Shown here: positions 11,710 through 21,909 of the stretch, piece by piece
How positions within the stretch are numbered: position 1 is the stretch's first letter
Layout of the letters: each line of letters begins with the position of its first letter
NCBI RefSeq assembly: GCF_900177385.1
Contig: NZ_FXBJ01000002.1
Span: forward strand, 500,001-564,000
DNA: 64,000 nucleotides
Reading direction: 5' to 3'
From: Carnobacterium iners
Lineage (GTDB): Bacteria > Bacillota > Bacilli > Lactobacillales > Carnobacteriaceae
The notes under the pieces: model-generated
Database searches by the model: none
The model's input: only the letters and a program-made list of their open reading frames with translations
What the model was told of the DNA's origin: nothing
Translations under genes and position numbers: made by a program

Positions 11710-14700
11710 TTAGTCTTCAGATTTTTTTCTTCGATATGTTGCAATAACTTTTGCAAACTTTTGAAGATAATCTAACCACTGGTAAGTGTGAATTTTTTCA
11801 ATTTGTATCGTTACATGGAATTTATTCTTTTTCATTGTCATATTGGCTCCTAATGGTACTTCACCAAGCGCTCTAAAGATTTCTTCTGCTGGTAAAGCAG
11901 TTGAACCAGACTCAGAGAATGTTATCTCGAGCTCTTGTTCCAAGCGTCTGATTGTCTCAATCAATGCACGTTCGCTATACAACTTAATTAAACCAATTAC
12001 TAACAGATCCGAAACTTCGTCTGGATACTCGCCAAAGCGATCGATAACTTCATCTTGTAACTGCACGTATGTTTCTTCATCACGTAATTCACGTATTCGT
12101 TTGTACACTTCAATTTTTTGACGCTCATCTTCAATATACGTACCAGGCAGATACGCATTGATGCCTAAATCAATTTCTACTTGTGTCGTTTCTTCTTTTT
12201 CTCCTAAACCGCGCTTGCGGGCAACTGCTTCACTTAGCATCTCTGAATACAAATCGAATCCAACAGAATCAATAAAGCCATGTTGTTGAGACCCTAACAG
12301 ATTACCGGCTCCACGAATAGACAAATCACGCATAGCAATTTTAAATCCTGATCCTAATTCTGTAAAGTCTTTAATCGCTTGTAATCTTTTTTCACTGATT
12401 TCATTCAAGACTTTATCGGCTTTATACAAGAAATAAGCATAAGCTACACGATTGCTCCGCCCAACTCGACCTCTTAATTGATAGAGTTGAGATAGTCCCA
12501 TATGATCAGCATTTTCTACAAATAAAGTATTCACATTGGGAATATCCACACCTGTTTCAATAATAGTCGTCGTAACAAGTACATCGTATTCTCCTTCGAT
12601 AAATTGGAAAAGCATATTTTCCAATTGATTTTCAGTCATCTGTCCATGGGCAAATCCAATACGAGCTTCAGGAATCAATTGCTTTAATTCTTCAACTTTT
12701 TTTTCAATCGTAGCTACACGATTGTGTAAATAAAATACTTGCCCACCTCTTGCCATTTCTCGCTCAACAGCTTCGCGAACAGCCCCGAGATTTTGCTCCA
12801 TAACATAAGTTTGAACCGGATAACGGTTAGCTGGCGGCGTTTCAATAATGGATAAATCACGAACACCTAGCATCGACATGTGCAACGTCCTCGGTATTGG
12901 TGTTGCTGTCAAGGTCAAGACGTCCACTTGGGATTTTAACTGTTTTAATTTTTCTTTGTGTTTTACACCAAATCGTTGTTCTTCATCTACAATCAATAAT
13001 CCGATATCTTGAAATTCAATGTCCTTAGATAAAATTCGATGGGTTCCTATTACGATATCAACTTGCCCTTTTTTTATTCCTTCAATCGTTGCAATTTGTT
13101 GTTTTTTTGTTCTGAATCGACTTAATAAACCGATCTCAATAGGAAATTCTGCAAAGCGTTGCTTAAGTGTTTCATAATGTTGTTGAGCTAAAATAGTAGT
13201 GGGTACTAAGAATGCCGCTTGTTTGCCTTCTTGAATAGCTTTAAAAATAGCACGCATCGCGACTTCCGTTTTCCCATAACCAACATCACCTACTAACAAA
13301 CGATCCATGGGCTTTTTACCTTCCATATCATGCTTGATTTCAATTGTACTACGTAATTGATCAGGTGTTTCTGTATAAGGGAAAGCATCTTCAAATTCTT
13401 GTTGATAATCATTGTCTGCAGGGTACGCGTAACCGACTTCTTGCTCACGAGCAGCATATAGTTCGATTAATTCATCTGCGATGTCTTCAATTTTACTCGC
13501 TACTTTGCTCTTAGTTTTAGCCCATTCAGTCCCACCTAATTTATTAATTTTAGGTGTTTTAGCTTCTGAAGAAACATATTTTTGCAGTAAGTTTAATTGA
13601 GTTACAGGAATAAATAACTTTGCATCATTTTTATAAATAATAGACAGATAATCTTGATGAATACCATCTATCGTCAAGGTTTCCATTCCTGTATATTTAC
13701 CAATCCCATGATTTACATGGACGACAAAATCACCCGGATTGAGTTCGCTGTAACTCTTTAACCGTTCAGCATTAGATAAAGATTGGCGTCTGGGTATTTT
13801 CTTTGTTACTTTATTGAACAACTCACGTTCAGTTAACAGCACTAACTTATCCGTTGGCAGTTCAAAACCATTTTGAATGGTACCTTTTAAAATCTGAACT
13901 TTTCCTACTTCAATTTTCTTTGGTTTAACAACTTTACTGGTGATTTCAAAATCCTTAAAGATTTGCTGAACTTTATTTGCTCGCTCATCACTAGGCACTA
14001 TAACGATAACCGTATTATTTTGCTTGATCCACCTATCCAATTCTGTTTTTAACAGGGGCATTTGCCCAAAGAATTGTTGCATATTTCGATAGGAAAAAGG
14101 ATGGATTTCTGAAAAACGTAAATTCCCCATCCCTTTTTGGAAAAGTGAAAAGTATAAAATATCTTGTTTAATTGTTTTTATTTTATTACGAAAATCATTA
14201 GAAAAAACTTGTTTTTGTAAAATACGATGCTCTGAAAGTTTTTCTATGACCCACTCAGATTCCTCTTTTATCAATTGGCGATCTGTTTCCATAATTCGTG
14301 GATATTCATCTAGAATAACGATGCTTTTTTTACTAATGTAGTCTAAAATACTGACAGGTTCAGGATAAACGTAATCTGTAAACATCGCCAGTTGATCCAT
14401 TGGCTCTCCCTTATCAAAAGCATCTATAATTGGAGTAATGTATTGTGTGAAAGTTTGTTTTGCGTCAGCTTCTTTTAACAATGCTAAGTTATGTTCTACA
14501 GCTTTTGAAAATCGTGGGGCAGCACTTTGAAGCAAACCATGTGTGTAGAGTGTATCAATAGCCGGCAAGATGGTTATCGATTCGATAGTTTCAATTGAAC
14601 GCTGATTATCTGCATTAAAATAGCGTAAAGAATCAACTTCTACATCGAATAAATCAATGCGAATAGGATGTTTTTCTGTTAAAGGATAGATATCGATAAT

Positions 14701-15234
14701 CCCGCCACGTATACTGAATTCCCCTGGACTGCCAACTAGTTGTTGTCTGACATAGCCCATATCTACTAGTCTGCGAGCCATTCCTGTTGCATCTAACTCG
14801 CCTCCTTGTTGCACTTCGAAACGAGCATTCTCCCATATTTTCTTAGGCGGCAATAATTTACGAACTCCGGCTAGCGGAACAACAATAATTCCTGGTTTTC
14901 CAGAAAGTAAAAAATCTAAAGTCGCTACTCTCTCAGTTCTAGCTTCTGGGGATGAGATAGACATTTCAGCATGAAGCATTTCTTCAACTGGAAATAAATG
15001 CAAGTTTTCTTCAGCAACAAAACCTGAAAAATCTTCTACTAATTGTCGAGCATGAAATAAATTATGCGTGATTAAAACAATTGGTCGTTTCTTTTTTTCT
15101 AAAATCGCATTTGTTACTAAAGTTCTAGCTGAACCAGCTAATCCTGTAACCAATTGAACCTTTTGCTCGCCAATTCCTGCTAATAAACCTTTTACATCAG
15201 GCGAATCAGCTAATATTTTATTGATATCTCCCAC
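11710..15234 (-). CDS. mfd: Transcription-repair coupling factor
   Basis: The 1174-residue ATPase pushes stalled RNA polymerase off DNA lesions and recruits UvrA. Domains in order: a UvrB-homology region (1 to about 350), the RNA-polymerase-interacting CarD/RID domain (about 498-570, PGDFVVHVNHGIGKYTG), RecG-like translocase with Walker A GDVGYGKT (649-656), DEEQ (750-753), TATPIPRTLHMS, and QLRGRVGRS, then the C-terminal TRCF domain. Translation starts at GTG 15234, with GGAG eight bases upstream. It follows pth after a terminator-like hairpin, as in B. subtilis (spoVC-mfd). Confidence 0.97.
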   Translation of the reverse strand: MGDINKILADSPDVKGLLAGIGEQKVQLVTGLAGSARTLVTNAILEKKKRPIVLITHNLFHARQLVEDFSGFVAEENLHLFPVEEMLHAEMSISSPEARTERVATLDFLLSGKPGIIVVPLAGVRKLLPPKKIWENARFEVQQGGELDATGMARRLVDMGYVRQQLVGSPGEFSIRGGIIDIYPLTEKHPIRIDLFDVEVDSLRYFNADNQRSIETIESITILPAIDTLYTHGLLQSAAPRFSKAVEHNLALLKEADAKQTFTQYITPIIDAFDKGEPMDQLAMFTDYVYPEPVSILDYISKKSIVILDEYPRIMETDRQLIKEESEWVIEKLSEHRILQKQVFSNDFRNKIKTIKQDILYFSLFQKGMGNLRFSEIHPFSYRNMQQFFGQMPLLKTELDRWIKQNNTVIVIVPSDERANKVQQIFKDFEITSKVVKPKKIEVGKVQILKGTIQNGFELPTDKLVLLTERELFNKVTKKIPRRQSLSNAERLKSYSELNPGDFVVHVNHGIGKYTGMETLTIDGIHQDYLSIIYKNDAKLFIPVTQLNLLQKYVSSEAKTPKINKLGGTEWAKTKSKVASKIEDIADELIELYAAREQEVGYAYPADNDYQQEFEDAFPYTETPDQLRSTIEIKHDMEGKKPMDRLLVGDVGYGKTEVAMRAIFKAIQEGKQAAFLVPTTILAQQHYETLKQRFAEFPIEIGLLSRFRTKKQQIATIEGIKKGQVDIVIGTHRILSKDIEFQDIGLLIVDEEQRFGVKHKEKLKQLKSQVDVLTLTATPIPRTLHMSMLGVRDLSIIETPPANRYPVQTYVMEQNLGAVREAVEREMARGGQVFYLHNRVATIEKKVEELKQLIPEARIGFAHGQMTENQLENMLFQFIEGEYDVLVTTTIIETGVDIPNVNTLFVENADHMGLSQLYQLRGRVGRSNRVAYAYFLYKADKVLNEISEKRLQAIKDFTELGSGFKIAMRDLSIRGAGNLLGSQQHGFIDSVGFDLYSEMLSEAVARKRGLGEKEETTQVEIDLGINAYLPGTYIEDERQKIEVYKRIRELRDEETYVQLQDEVIDRFGEYPDEVSDLLVIGLIKLYSERALIETIRRLEQELEITFSESGSTALPAEEIFRALGEVPLGANMTMKKNKFHVTIQIEKIHTYQWLDYLQKFAKVIATYRRKKSED

Positions 15235-15272
15235 TAGATAAGCTCCTTTTTTTGTTTTTTCAGATGATAAAA

Positions 15273-15297
15273 GAAGCTCATTTTCTTACTGAGCTTC
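15273..15297 (-). terminator. Intrinsic terminator between pth and mfd
   Basis: GAAGCTCA (15273-15280) pairs with TGAGCTTC (15290-15297). The minus strand continues CTTTTATC. It partly separates pth from mfd. Confidence 0.65.
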
Positions 15298-15310
15298 CTT
15301 TTGAGCTACT

Positions 15311-15877
15311 TTATTTTTTGTTGTATTGATTCATTGCGTCGCTAAATGGATGCCCACTGACCCAATAGTCAATCGCAGATGCGCCGTCTTTAACAGCAAA
15401 CGAAATTATTTCTTCTTTCTCTTTTGAAAATCCACCTAAGACATGGTTTACTACAGTTTGATCGAAAAATGGACGGTCAATACCGATACGAATGCGGTTA
15501 AAATTAGCTGTTCCTAGGTGTTGAATCAAACTTTTTATTCCGTTATGGCCTCCAGCGCTTCCTTTTTGTCGAAGACGAATTTTTCCAGCAGGTAAATCTA
15601 AGTCATCGTAAACAATAAGAATATCATCGATCGTTACATTAAAATAATCCATTAGAGGTCTTACTGCTCGTCCGGAATCATTCATAAATGTTTGTGGTTT
15701 TACCAATATGATTTTTTCTTTTCCTATAAAAGTTTCTGTATACAGAGCTTCAAATTTACTTTTATTGAACGTTAAATCGTGTTGTGCAGCGTACTCATCC
15801 AATACCATAAATCCTATATTATGCTTAGTATGTGCATATTTCGTGCCGGGATTTCCCAGGCCAATAATCATTTTCAT
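15311..15877 (-). CDS. pth: Peptidyl-tRNA hydrolase
   Basis: Frees tRNAs from peptidyl-tRNAs dropped by ribosomes. The 188-residue product has the catalytic His in THTKHNIGF-like HTKHNIGF (H19), N66 in PQTFMNDSG, the acidic cluster YDDLDL (about 90-95) and N112 in GGHNG. ATG 15877 has GGAG ten bases upstream. A long gene-poor stretch lies upstream, holding a possible extended -10 (TGGTATACT) near 16000. Confidence 0.95.
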   Translation of the reverse strand: MKMIIGLGNPGTKYAHTKHNIGFMVLDEYAAQHDLTFNKSKFEALYTETFIGKEKIILVKPQTFMNDSGRAVRPLMDYFNVTIDDILIVYDDLDLPAGKIRLRQKGSAGGHNGIKSLIQHLGTANFNRIRIGIDRPFFDQTVVNHVLGGFSKEKEEIISFAVKDGASAIDYWVSGHPFSDAMNQYNKK

Positions 15878-16929
15878 ATCAGTTATTCTCCAATTTCAGT
15901 TATTTCTTTTCCAATAATTTTTATTTAGTATAAGCCTATCGAGAACTGCACGCAAAAAAATGCCGCACGAAATTCTCTTCGTCCAGTAGTATTTTTTACA
16001 GTATACCATATTTTAAATTACAATAGAAAAAACTTGCTTTTTTCTATTTTTTTAGTCTGTTTTTTCAGTAGTTTAATTGATATTTTTGCTATTCCAAGCA
16101 TTTTTTTCTTTTATCATAGGAGAGACTAACCATATTTTTATCCTTCATGCCTTAGAGCTATACCTTTAACTAGAATAAGTTCTTGGATTGATTACGTAAT
16201 TTTGATCAAAACAATGTCTTTAAAAAAGTATCCACAATAATCTTCAACTTGTTTTGAAGTCATCAGGATAAAGCATAAACAGGTAAAAATATAGTTTCTC
16301 TTCATTCGAACAACCCTTTACTTACCCTTTCAATTCTACTACAAAGGGTTTTCTATTTGGAACTCCAGCAAGTTAATCTGTATTAGATAGTTTAATGAAC
16401 TATTCATTCACTTTCAATAGTCCTTGCTGTTTGTTCTTTATTTCTTAATAGACACCTCCTAGTTTTATTAGTATTGCTTCTTTTTCTAGATAAGCTTCTG
16501 CGATTTGAATGCTTGTATTTCTTGATTTTAAAGCATAACCTACTCATTACTCACTGGAAAAAGAATATAAGCAATCAGTTTATTTTCTTCAAACTTACGT
16601 ATACTTATTAAAGACAGAATTTTTATTCTGTTCTTAGTTTTTTATTAAGTTAACTTTTATTTATTCGCTTTAAATTATTCGTTATTTCTACCATTCTAGT
16701 ATGTTACATCATTTCTTGCTCCATTAATCAATTTTCTATCTGTTTTATGAATTTATTATTTAATTACTTAAATTAAAATTACGTTCATTTTCATTGGTTT
16801 ATTATTCTATTTTAGTTGATAATTTTTTTAAAAATGACCATAAGGTTAGAAAAAGAGCAAACTCAGTGAAAATTTACTGCTAAATCAAATGAATGTGTTT
16901 TCATTTTCAATAAATTGTCTTCGTTCTAT
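15878..16929. other. Gene-poor AT-rich stretch between pth and ldh
   Basis: About 1 kb with no credible gene. It holds a perfect hairpin with arms ATAGAAAAAA and TTTTTTCTAT (16023-16047) followed by more T, and an 8-bp hairpin AACCCTTT/AAAGGGTT (16312-16350) followed by TTTTC. On the minus strand near 16540-16620 a short reading such as FEENKLIAYILFP hints at a decayed gene, possibly a GNAT acetyltransferase, but stops interrupt every frame. Confidence 0.5.
16890..16903 (+). promoter_or_regulatory. Weak cre-like sequence upstream of ldh
   Basis: TGAATGTGTTTTCA matches the CcpA consensus TGWAANCGNTNWCA with two mismatches, both in the central positions. It lies about 27 bases before the ldh -35. 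CcpA commonly activates ldh in lactic acid bacteria, but the match is weak. Confidence 0.25.
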
Positions 16930-16958
16930 TTCAACTTCTTATCTTTGAGTGTTATAAT
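16930..16958 (+). promoter_or_regulatory. Promoter of ldh
   Basis: TTCAAC (16930-16935), 17-bp spacer, TATAAT (16953-16958), with TG one base before the -10 (TGTTATAAT). The perfect -10 with extension and ideal spacing sit 39 bases before the ldh start. Confidence 0.8.
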
Positions 16959-16997
16959 TGAAGGGTAACTTAAAGCTTATGAGGAGGACTAGACATT

Positions 16998-17975
16998 ATG
17001 TATAATATTAAAATAAAAAGTCACCAAAAAGTTATCATCGTAGGGGACGGCGCAGTAGGTTCTAGCTATGCTTTTTCTTTAGTAACACAAAATATCGCTC
17101 AAGAAATCGGTATTATTGACATCGATACGAAAAAGGCAGAAGGCGATGCAATGGATCTCTCACACGCATTAGCTTTTACCTCTCCTAAAAAAATTTATGC
17201 GGCTACCTATGAAGATTGCAGCGATGCAGATATCGTTGTTATCACTGCTGGAGCAGCTCAAAAACCAGGTGAAACTCGCTTAGACTTAGTTCAAAAGAAT
17301 TTAAAAATATTTAAAGGTATTGTTGGGAGTATTATGGGAAATGGTTTTGATGGTATTATTATTGTTGCAACTAACCCAGTAGATATTTTAACTTATGCCA
17401 CTTGGAAATTCTCAGGCCTTCCTCAGCATCGGATTATCGGCTCAGGTACTTCTTTAGATAGTGCTCGTTTCCGTCAAGCTATTGCTGATTTGACAGGCGT
17501 AGACTCACGTAATGTTCACGGGTATATTTTAGGTGAACATGGAGATACAGAATTCCCTGTATGGTCACACGCTAACGTAGCAGGTCTTCAAATTTATGAA
17601 TGGATCAAAGATAACCCTGGCGTAGATGAGCAAGCTTTAGTTGATATGTTCTTTAAAGTTCGTGATGCTGCCTATGATATCATCGAACGAAAAGGAGCTA
17701 CTTTTTACGGTATCGCTGTTTCATTAACGCGCATTACTAAAGCAATCTTATCTGATGAGAATGCTATCTTGCCTCTTTCAGTTTACCTGGATGGCGAATA
17801 CAATCAAAAAGATATTTTTATTGGAGCACCTGCGATTATAAACCGTCAAGGTGTCAAAAGTGTTATTCAAATTCCTCTAAACGATTCTGAACAAGAAAAA
17901 ATGAATCATTCTGCTGATACACTCAGAAAAATTACACTAGAAGCAATGAGAACACTAGAAGAAGAATCAAACTAA
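16998..17975 (+). CDS. ldh: L-lactate dehydrogenase
   Basis: Reduces pyruvate to L-lactate with NADH, the main redox outlet in homofermentation. The 325-residue product has the NAD-binding loop [11 protein letters not shown] (16-26), the mobile loop with R94 (QKPGETR), D154/R157 and the catalytic H181 in [20 protein letters not shown] lies upstream of ATG 16998. It is one of the few plus-strand genes in the left half, an insertion relative to the Bacillus gene order. It is monocistronic, with a strong promoter and a strong bidirectional terminator. Confidence 0.96.
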   Translation: MYNIKIKSHQKVIIVGDGAVGSSYAFSLVTQNIAQEIGIIDIDTKKAEGDAMDLSHALAFTSPKKIYAATYEDCSDADIVVITAGAAQKPGETRLDLVQKNLKIFKGIVGSIMGNGFDGIIIVATNPVDILTYATWKFSGLPQHRIIGSGTSLDSARFRQAIADLTGVDSRNVHGYILGEHGDTEFPVWSHANVAGLQIYEWIKDNPGVDEQALVDMFFKVRDAAYDIIERKGATFYGIAVSLTRITKAILSDENAILPLSVYLDGEYNQKDIFIGAPAIINRQGVKSVIQIPLNDSEQEKMNHSADTLRKITLEAMRTLEEESN

Positions 17976-18021
17976 TTTAAAATTGCTAGAAAAGAAACGC
18001 GTCTTTATTATGAAATAAACT

Positions 18022-18070
18022 AAAAAAACACATTTTTACTTATTACGTAATAAGCAAAAATGTGTTTTTT
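18022..18070. terminator. Bidirectional terminator between ldh and pepV
   Basis: AAAAAACACATTTTT (18023-18037) pairs with AAAAATGTGTTTTTT (18056-18070) around an inner perfect palindrome CTTATTACGTAATAAG (18039-18054). A-runs and T-runs on both sides serve the two converging genes. Confidence 0.92.
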
Positions 18071-18077
18071 GGTTTGA

Positions 18078-19415
18078 TTATTCACAACACAATTGAAAAA
18101 TTGTTTCTGCATAGATATCCATTGCTTGAAATAGTTCATCCAAGGATATCCCCTCATTGCTTTGATGAGCTAAACTTTCTGATGTTGGAAAACGGGACCC
18201 AAAGGCAACCATATTTTGCATAGTTCTTGCATAAGTAGCTCCACCCGATGTGAGTGGCTGAGTTAAATCATTTGTTTTGCTTTGATAAATAGCCATTAGC
18301 GTCTGAACTAACTCATCTTCTTTTGGAACATATAAACCAGCTACACGATCAAACTCACAGTACTCTAAACCATAAGGCTCTATTACTTCTTTAAGTATTT
18401 TCACTAAATCTTCTATTGGAAAGCTAACTGGGATGCGTAAGTCTAACTCTATCTCTGATTTTTTTTCATTAATAGAAAGAGAAGCCACATTAAAGGTTAA
18501 TTCTCCGGTCATCTCATCTTTTATTTCACCAAATATACTCAATCCATTGGTTTCATCACCTACCTTTTCAGCTAAAAAATTCACCGTTGGATGTGGATGA
18601 ATATGAACTAATCCTTTTGCTAATTGATTAATTGCGTTGACTCCTTGGTCTGCTACACTCGCATGAACGGCCTTACCGTTTACCGTAATTAGATTTCCGT
18701 CAAATGTCTGAGCAACTCCTATTTTGGTCAATTTTTCATGTACTAAGTTTGCATCTTTACCTTGAAACTCAGCACGACCAGGAACGATATTAAATGCATC
18801 GCCACAAGCTAATGTGATATCTGAGCTTCCTGGACCAATTAATTTCACCTGTAATAATCCTTTTTCGGCATAGGTTACAGGAAAAGAACTATCTGGAACA
18901 AACCCCATAGTTGGCTGCTCTTCTTTAGCGTTATAATGCTCCATGCACCGCCAAAGTGTTTCTTCGTCTGTTCCAAAAACGAAGCGAATGCGTTTCTTAA
19001 AAATAGCTCCTTCATCAACTACTGCCTTAAACCCATATAAAGCTGCAATGGTTGGTCCTTTGTCATCTTGCGAACCACGTCCTATCAACTTTTCGTCTTT
19101 AATAACTGCACCAAATGGAGGAGTATCCCATAGATTCACATCTCCCTCAGGTACAACGTCTAAATGGCATAATACGGCTACTAACTCTTCACCTTGTCCG
19201 TAATCAGCATAGCCATAAAATCCTTCTGGGTCCGAATAAGTTTTCATTCCCAGTGTTTCGCAAATACTCAGTGCTTCTGCTAGACAATCAGCAATAGCTT
19301 GTCCAAAAGGCGGATAAGTTTTTCCATTCCCAGTATTAATAGAAGGAATACTGACTAATTTTTTTAATGCGGTTATACTTTCATCTTGGTGTGCTTCCGT
19401 TACCCAATTTTTCAT
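18078..19415 (-). CDS. pepV: Dipeptidase PepV (M20 family)
   Basis: Zinc dipeptidase that releases amino acids from dipeptides after peptide uptake. The 445-residue product shows metal ligands H84-x-D86 (CHLDVVPEGD), RGSQDDKGPT (D117/D118), the E151-E152 pair in GTDEET, and a C-terminal SGGATYARTM with QSNEGISL. I start at ATG 19415 (MKNWVTEAHQ), with AAGGGAG about a dozen bases upstream; the longer frame reads back into the preceding gene. It lies 28 bases after a peptide-binding lipoprotein gene, so uptake and cleavage are probably coexpressed. It converges on ldh. Confidence 0.92.
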   Translation of the reverse strand: MKNWVTEAHQDESITALKKLVSIPSINTGNGKTYPPFGQAIADCLAEALSICETLGMKTYSDPEGFYGYADYGQGEELVAVLCHLDVVPEGDVNLWDTPPFGAVIKDEKLIGRGSQDDKGPTIAALYGFKAVVDEGAIFKKRIRFVFGTDEETLWRCMEHYNAKEEQPTMGFVPDSSFPVTYAEKGLLQVKLIGPGSSDITLACGDAFNIVPGRAEFQGKDANLVHEKLTKIGVAQTFDGNLITVNGKAVHASVADQGVNAINQLAKGLVHIHPHPTVNFLAEKVGDETNGLSIFGEIKDEMTGELTFNVASLSINEKKSEIELDLRIPVSFPIEDLVKILKEVIEPYGLEYCEFDRVAGLYVPKEDELVQTLMAIYQSKTNDLTQPLTSGGATYARTMQNMVAFGSRFPTSESLAHQSNEGISLDELFQAMDIYAETIFQLCCE

Positions 19416-19443
19416 AAAATAACTACATCTCCCTTTTAAAATT

Positions 19444-21099
19444 TTACTCTCTAATAGAAACATATTTTAGATTGACACTATTAATTTGGCTCAAGTAATA
19501 GTCTTCTACGTTCTCCCTCAATAACATTGCTTGGGCTTGTTGGTAAAGTGGCACAATTGCTACGTCATCCATCAGAATTTTTTCAGCAGCTAAATTATTT
19601 GCCCATTTTTTTTCTGGATTGTTACTATCTACATCCATAGATGCTTGAACGAATTTATCGTATTCTTCGCTTGAATATTTCCCACCATTAAAAACAGAAC
19701 CAGATAGAAATAAACTCAAGAAATTATTTGTATCGTTCGTATCTGCACCCCAACCGGATAATAATAAATCAAAATCACCATTATCGCCTAATTCAATTCT
19801 ATTTTTGAAAGGGACATTTTTTATAGTCACCATTACACCGGGTAAATTTTTCTCGATTTTGTTTTGTAAATATTGGCTTACTTTTTTTGTTACCTCATCA
19901 TCATCAGCAACTAACTCTAACTCAACATCCGTTAGGCCCAATTCTTTTTGTGCTATCGCCCATAACTGGGAAGCTTTTTCTGGTTGATACTCTAGATAAT
20001 CTCCAGCTGCTTTTCTAAAATCTTCGCCTGTTTCAGGATTTTCTACTAAACCACTTGTTACCAAACCACCTAAAGCTTTAGAGCCGTTAGCCATAATGTT
20101 ATCTGCTAGTTCCTCACGTGATATTGCCAATGCTAAGGCTGTCCTCATATTTTTATTTTTTAATGCTGGGTTATTTAGGTGATTTAGTTCTAAATAAACA
20201 GATTTTGCCATCAAAGGTGCCATAAATTCAGAATCTTGATTATATTGTTGAGCAAATTCTCCAGTCAACGCAATCGAATCAATTTCGCCATTATTGTATA
20301 AATTTAGACCCGTAGATGTTTCTTTAATCACTTGATTCGTAACTTTTGTTAAAGCAACATTCTCTTTATCCCAGTATTGCTCATTTTTTTCATACGTCCA
20401 CGATAAACCTGTTCCATCCCATTCTTTTAAGATAAACGGACCATTATACAATGCTGCTTCACTACTCGTTCCAAATTTTGAACCTTGAGTACTGATAAAT
20501 GATTCCTTTTGAGGAAAGAACGTTGGTTTAGTAATCAACTTCAAAAAGTTTTCTACTGGTCTTTCCAAAGTAATTGCTAACTCTAATTCATTTAGCGCTT
20601 TTATCCCCAGTTCATCAACCTTAGTTTCTCCCGCTAAAATAGCTTCAGCATTTTTTATATCTGTCATTACAAATGAATAGTTAGCAGCTGTTTCAGGATT
20701 AACAATTCGCTGCCAACCATATTCAAAATCCGCTGCCGTCAAAGGTTCACCATTAGACCATTTTAAATCAGGTTTCAATGTAAACAGATACGTTAACTGG
20801 TCCTCACTTACTTCGGGTGCTCCTTCAACTAAAGCTGGAATGGCTTTTTCGTTAGTATCTAAGCGGTAAAGACCTTCCATCACTTGGTTTAAAGTACTAA
20901 AACTAATGGTGTCTTGTGATAAAGCTGGGTCAATTGTCGGCAATTCCGAGGCAACACTTAGATTAAGTAATTGTTCTGTCTTATCTTTTTCTGAAGCATT
21001 CGAAGCAGAATTTCCATTAGCTGCTTGACTATCAGACAATCCACATCCACTCATAACGACCATTCCTATAGCAAAGTAAATAAGTTTTTTCATTTTCAT
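19444..21099 (-). CDS. Peptide ABC transporter substrate-binding lipoprotein (OppA-like)
   Basis: A 551-residue family 5 extracellular solute-binding protein. The signal peptide MKMKKLIYFAIGMVVMSGC ends in a lipobox with the lipidated Cys at residue 19. A Ser/Asn linker follows, then the SBP_bac_5 domain (LPTIDPALSQDTIS, LKWSNGEPLTAADFEYGWQRI, YNGPFILKEWDGTG). No permease or ATPase genes adjoin it, so it must serve a transporter encoded elsewhere. It overlaps nothing and is followed closely by pepV. AGGAGAG lies upstream of ATG 21099. Confidence 0.9.
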   Translation of the reverse strand: MKMKKLIYFAIGMVVMSGCGLSDSQAANGNSASNASEKDKTEQLLNLSVASELPTIDPALSQDTISFSTLNQVMEGLYRLDTNEKAIPALVEGAPEVSEDQLTYLFTLKPDLKWSNGEPLTAADFEYGWQRIVNPETAANYSFVMTDIKNAEAILAGETKVDELGIKALNELELAITLERPVENFLKLITKPTFFPQKESFISTQGSKFGTSSEAALYNGPFILKEWDGTGLSWTYEKNEQYWDKENVALTKVTNQVIKETSTGLNLYNNGEIDSIALTGEFAQQYNQDSEFMAPLMAKSVYLELNHLNNPALKNKNMRTALALAISREELADNIMANGSKALGGLVTSGLVENPETGEDFRKAAGDYLEYQPEKASQLWAIAQKELGLTDVELELVADDDEVTKKVSQYLQNKIEKNLPGVMVTIKNVPFKNRIELGDNGDFDLLLSGWGADTNDTNNFLSLFLSGSVFNGGKYSSEEYDKFVQASMDVDSNNPEKKWANNLAAEKILMDDVAIVPLYQQAQAMLLRENVEDYYLSQINSVNLKYVSIRE

Positions 21100-21273
21100 A
21101 TCTCTCCTTTTTTTTATAGTTTATTTTCTTATCATATTCTAACCTGTTAAAGCTTTTTCCTATCATACAAGATTAAACATAATTATACAACATTAATCCC
21201 CATTTTTAACAAAAAAAGATAAAATATGCATTATAAATGCATATATCAGCTATAGATTTTTTTGTGTACAAAA

Positions 21274-21306
21274 AATAAAGCTGAAAGAAAACATTTCAGC
21301 TTTATT
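21274..21306 (-). terminator. Intrinsic terminator after the NusG-domain-II gene
   Basis: AATAAAGCTGAAA (21274-21286) pairs perfectly with TTTCAGCTTTATT (21294-21306), directly after the stop codon. The minus strand continues into TTTTTTGTAC. Confidence 0.88.
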
Positions 21307-21738
21307 CTAAAGAGGTATAATGAGATCATCTTCAGAATCTTTATTTGAATTGATTGCTTTTATTTCAATAATTAATTTGTGAGGCAAACAGATACTCGTC
21401 TCACCAGGTCTACTTATCCAACCCGTTTTCACAGCAATTTGGTCAGGACTATTGTCTTCTTTGTTTCGGATTTTTTTTCCATCTACTTCAATAATATTGT
21501 ATTGTCCATCTGCTGGATAGAAAGTAAACTTCTCGTTTTTTGTTTGATCCGATAGCTCTACTTGTTTAACTTCTTTGCCATTGATTGAAACAATTGCAAT
21601 GATTGTGCTATTTTGGTCTATCAAGAAATTCTGTCGATTAAATACAATATATGGAATAAATGAACCAATTAGTAATAAAATAATAATAGCCACATCAAGT
21701 GGTTTAACTAATTTCTTATACTGTTTAAATTTAGTCAT
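21307..21738 (-). CDS. NusG domain II-containing membrane protein
   Basis: A 143-residue protein with one membrane segment (about 15-34, VAIIILLLIGSFIPYIVF) and an external beta domain typical of the NusG_II family: AIVSINGKEVKQVEL, YNIIEVDGKKIR, then SPDQIAVKTGWISRPGETSICLPHKLIIEI. Its biological role is unknown. I take ATG 21738 (MTKFKQYKK) as start because GGAG lies nine bases upstream; a longer frame exists without a site. It is probably monocistronic between two terminators. Confidence 0.78.
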   Translation of the reverse strand: MTKFKQYKKLVKPLDVAIIILLLIGSFIPYIVFNRQNFLIDQNSTIIAIVSINGKEVKQVELSDQTKNEKFTFYPADGQYNIIEVDGKKIRNKEDNSPDQIAVKTGWISRPGETSICLPHKLIIEIKAINSNKDSEDDLIIPL

Positions 21739-21855
21739 AAAAATTGGCTCCGTCCATTCTAATCTGTTAAGTAAATTTTCTACTAGCCTTATTGTAACAA
21801 GCAATAGCTAACTCAACAAGAGCAACATTACTTCTTAATCATTATTTTAGCTTAC

Positions 21856-21899
21856 AAAAAAACACAAGAAAAGCTCATGAGCTTCTCTTGTGTTTTTTT
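21856..21899 (-). terminator. Intrinsic terminator after prs
   Basis: A long near-perfect stem: AAAAAAACACAAGA and TCTTGTGTTTTTTT flank AAGCTCATGAGCTT, at 21856-21899. T-runs flank it on both strands. Confidence 0.88.
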
Positions 21900-21909
21900 A
21901 ATTTTAGGA

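Noticed and set aside
16023-16047. Small RNA gene upstream of ldh
   Set aside because: The hairpin is only A and T apart from its loop and has no promoter of quality. It may be a chance structure or an old terminator.
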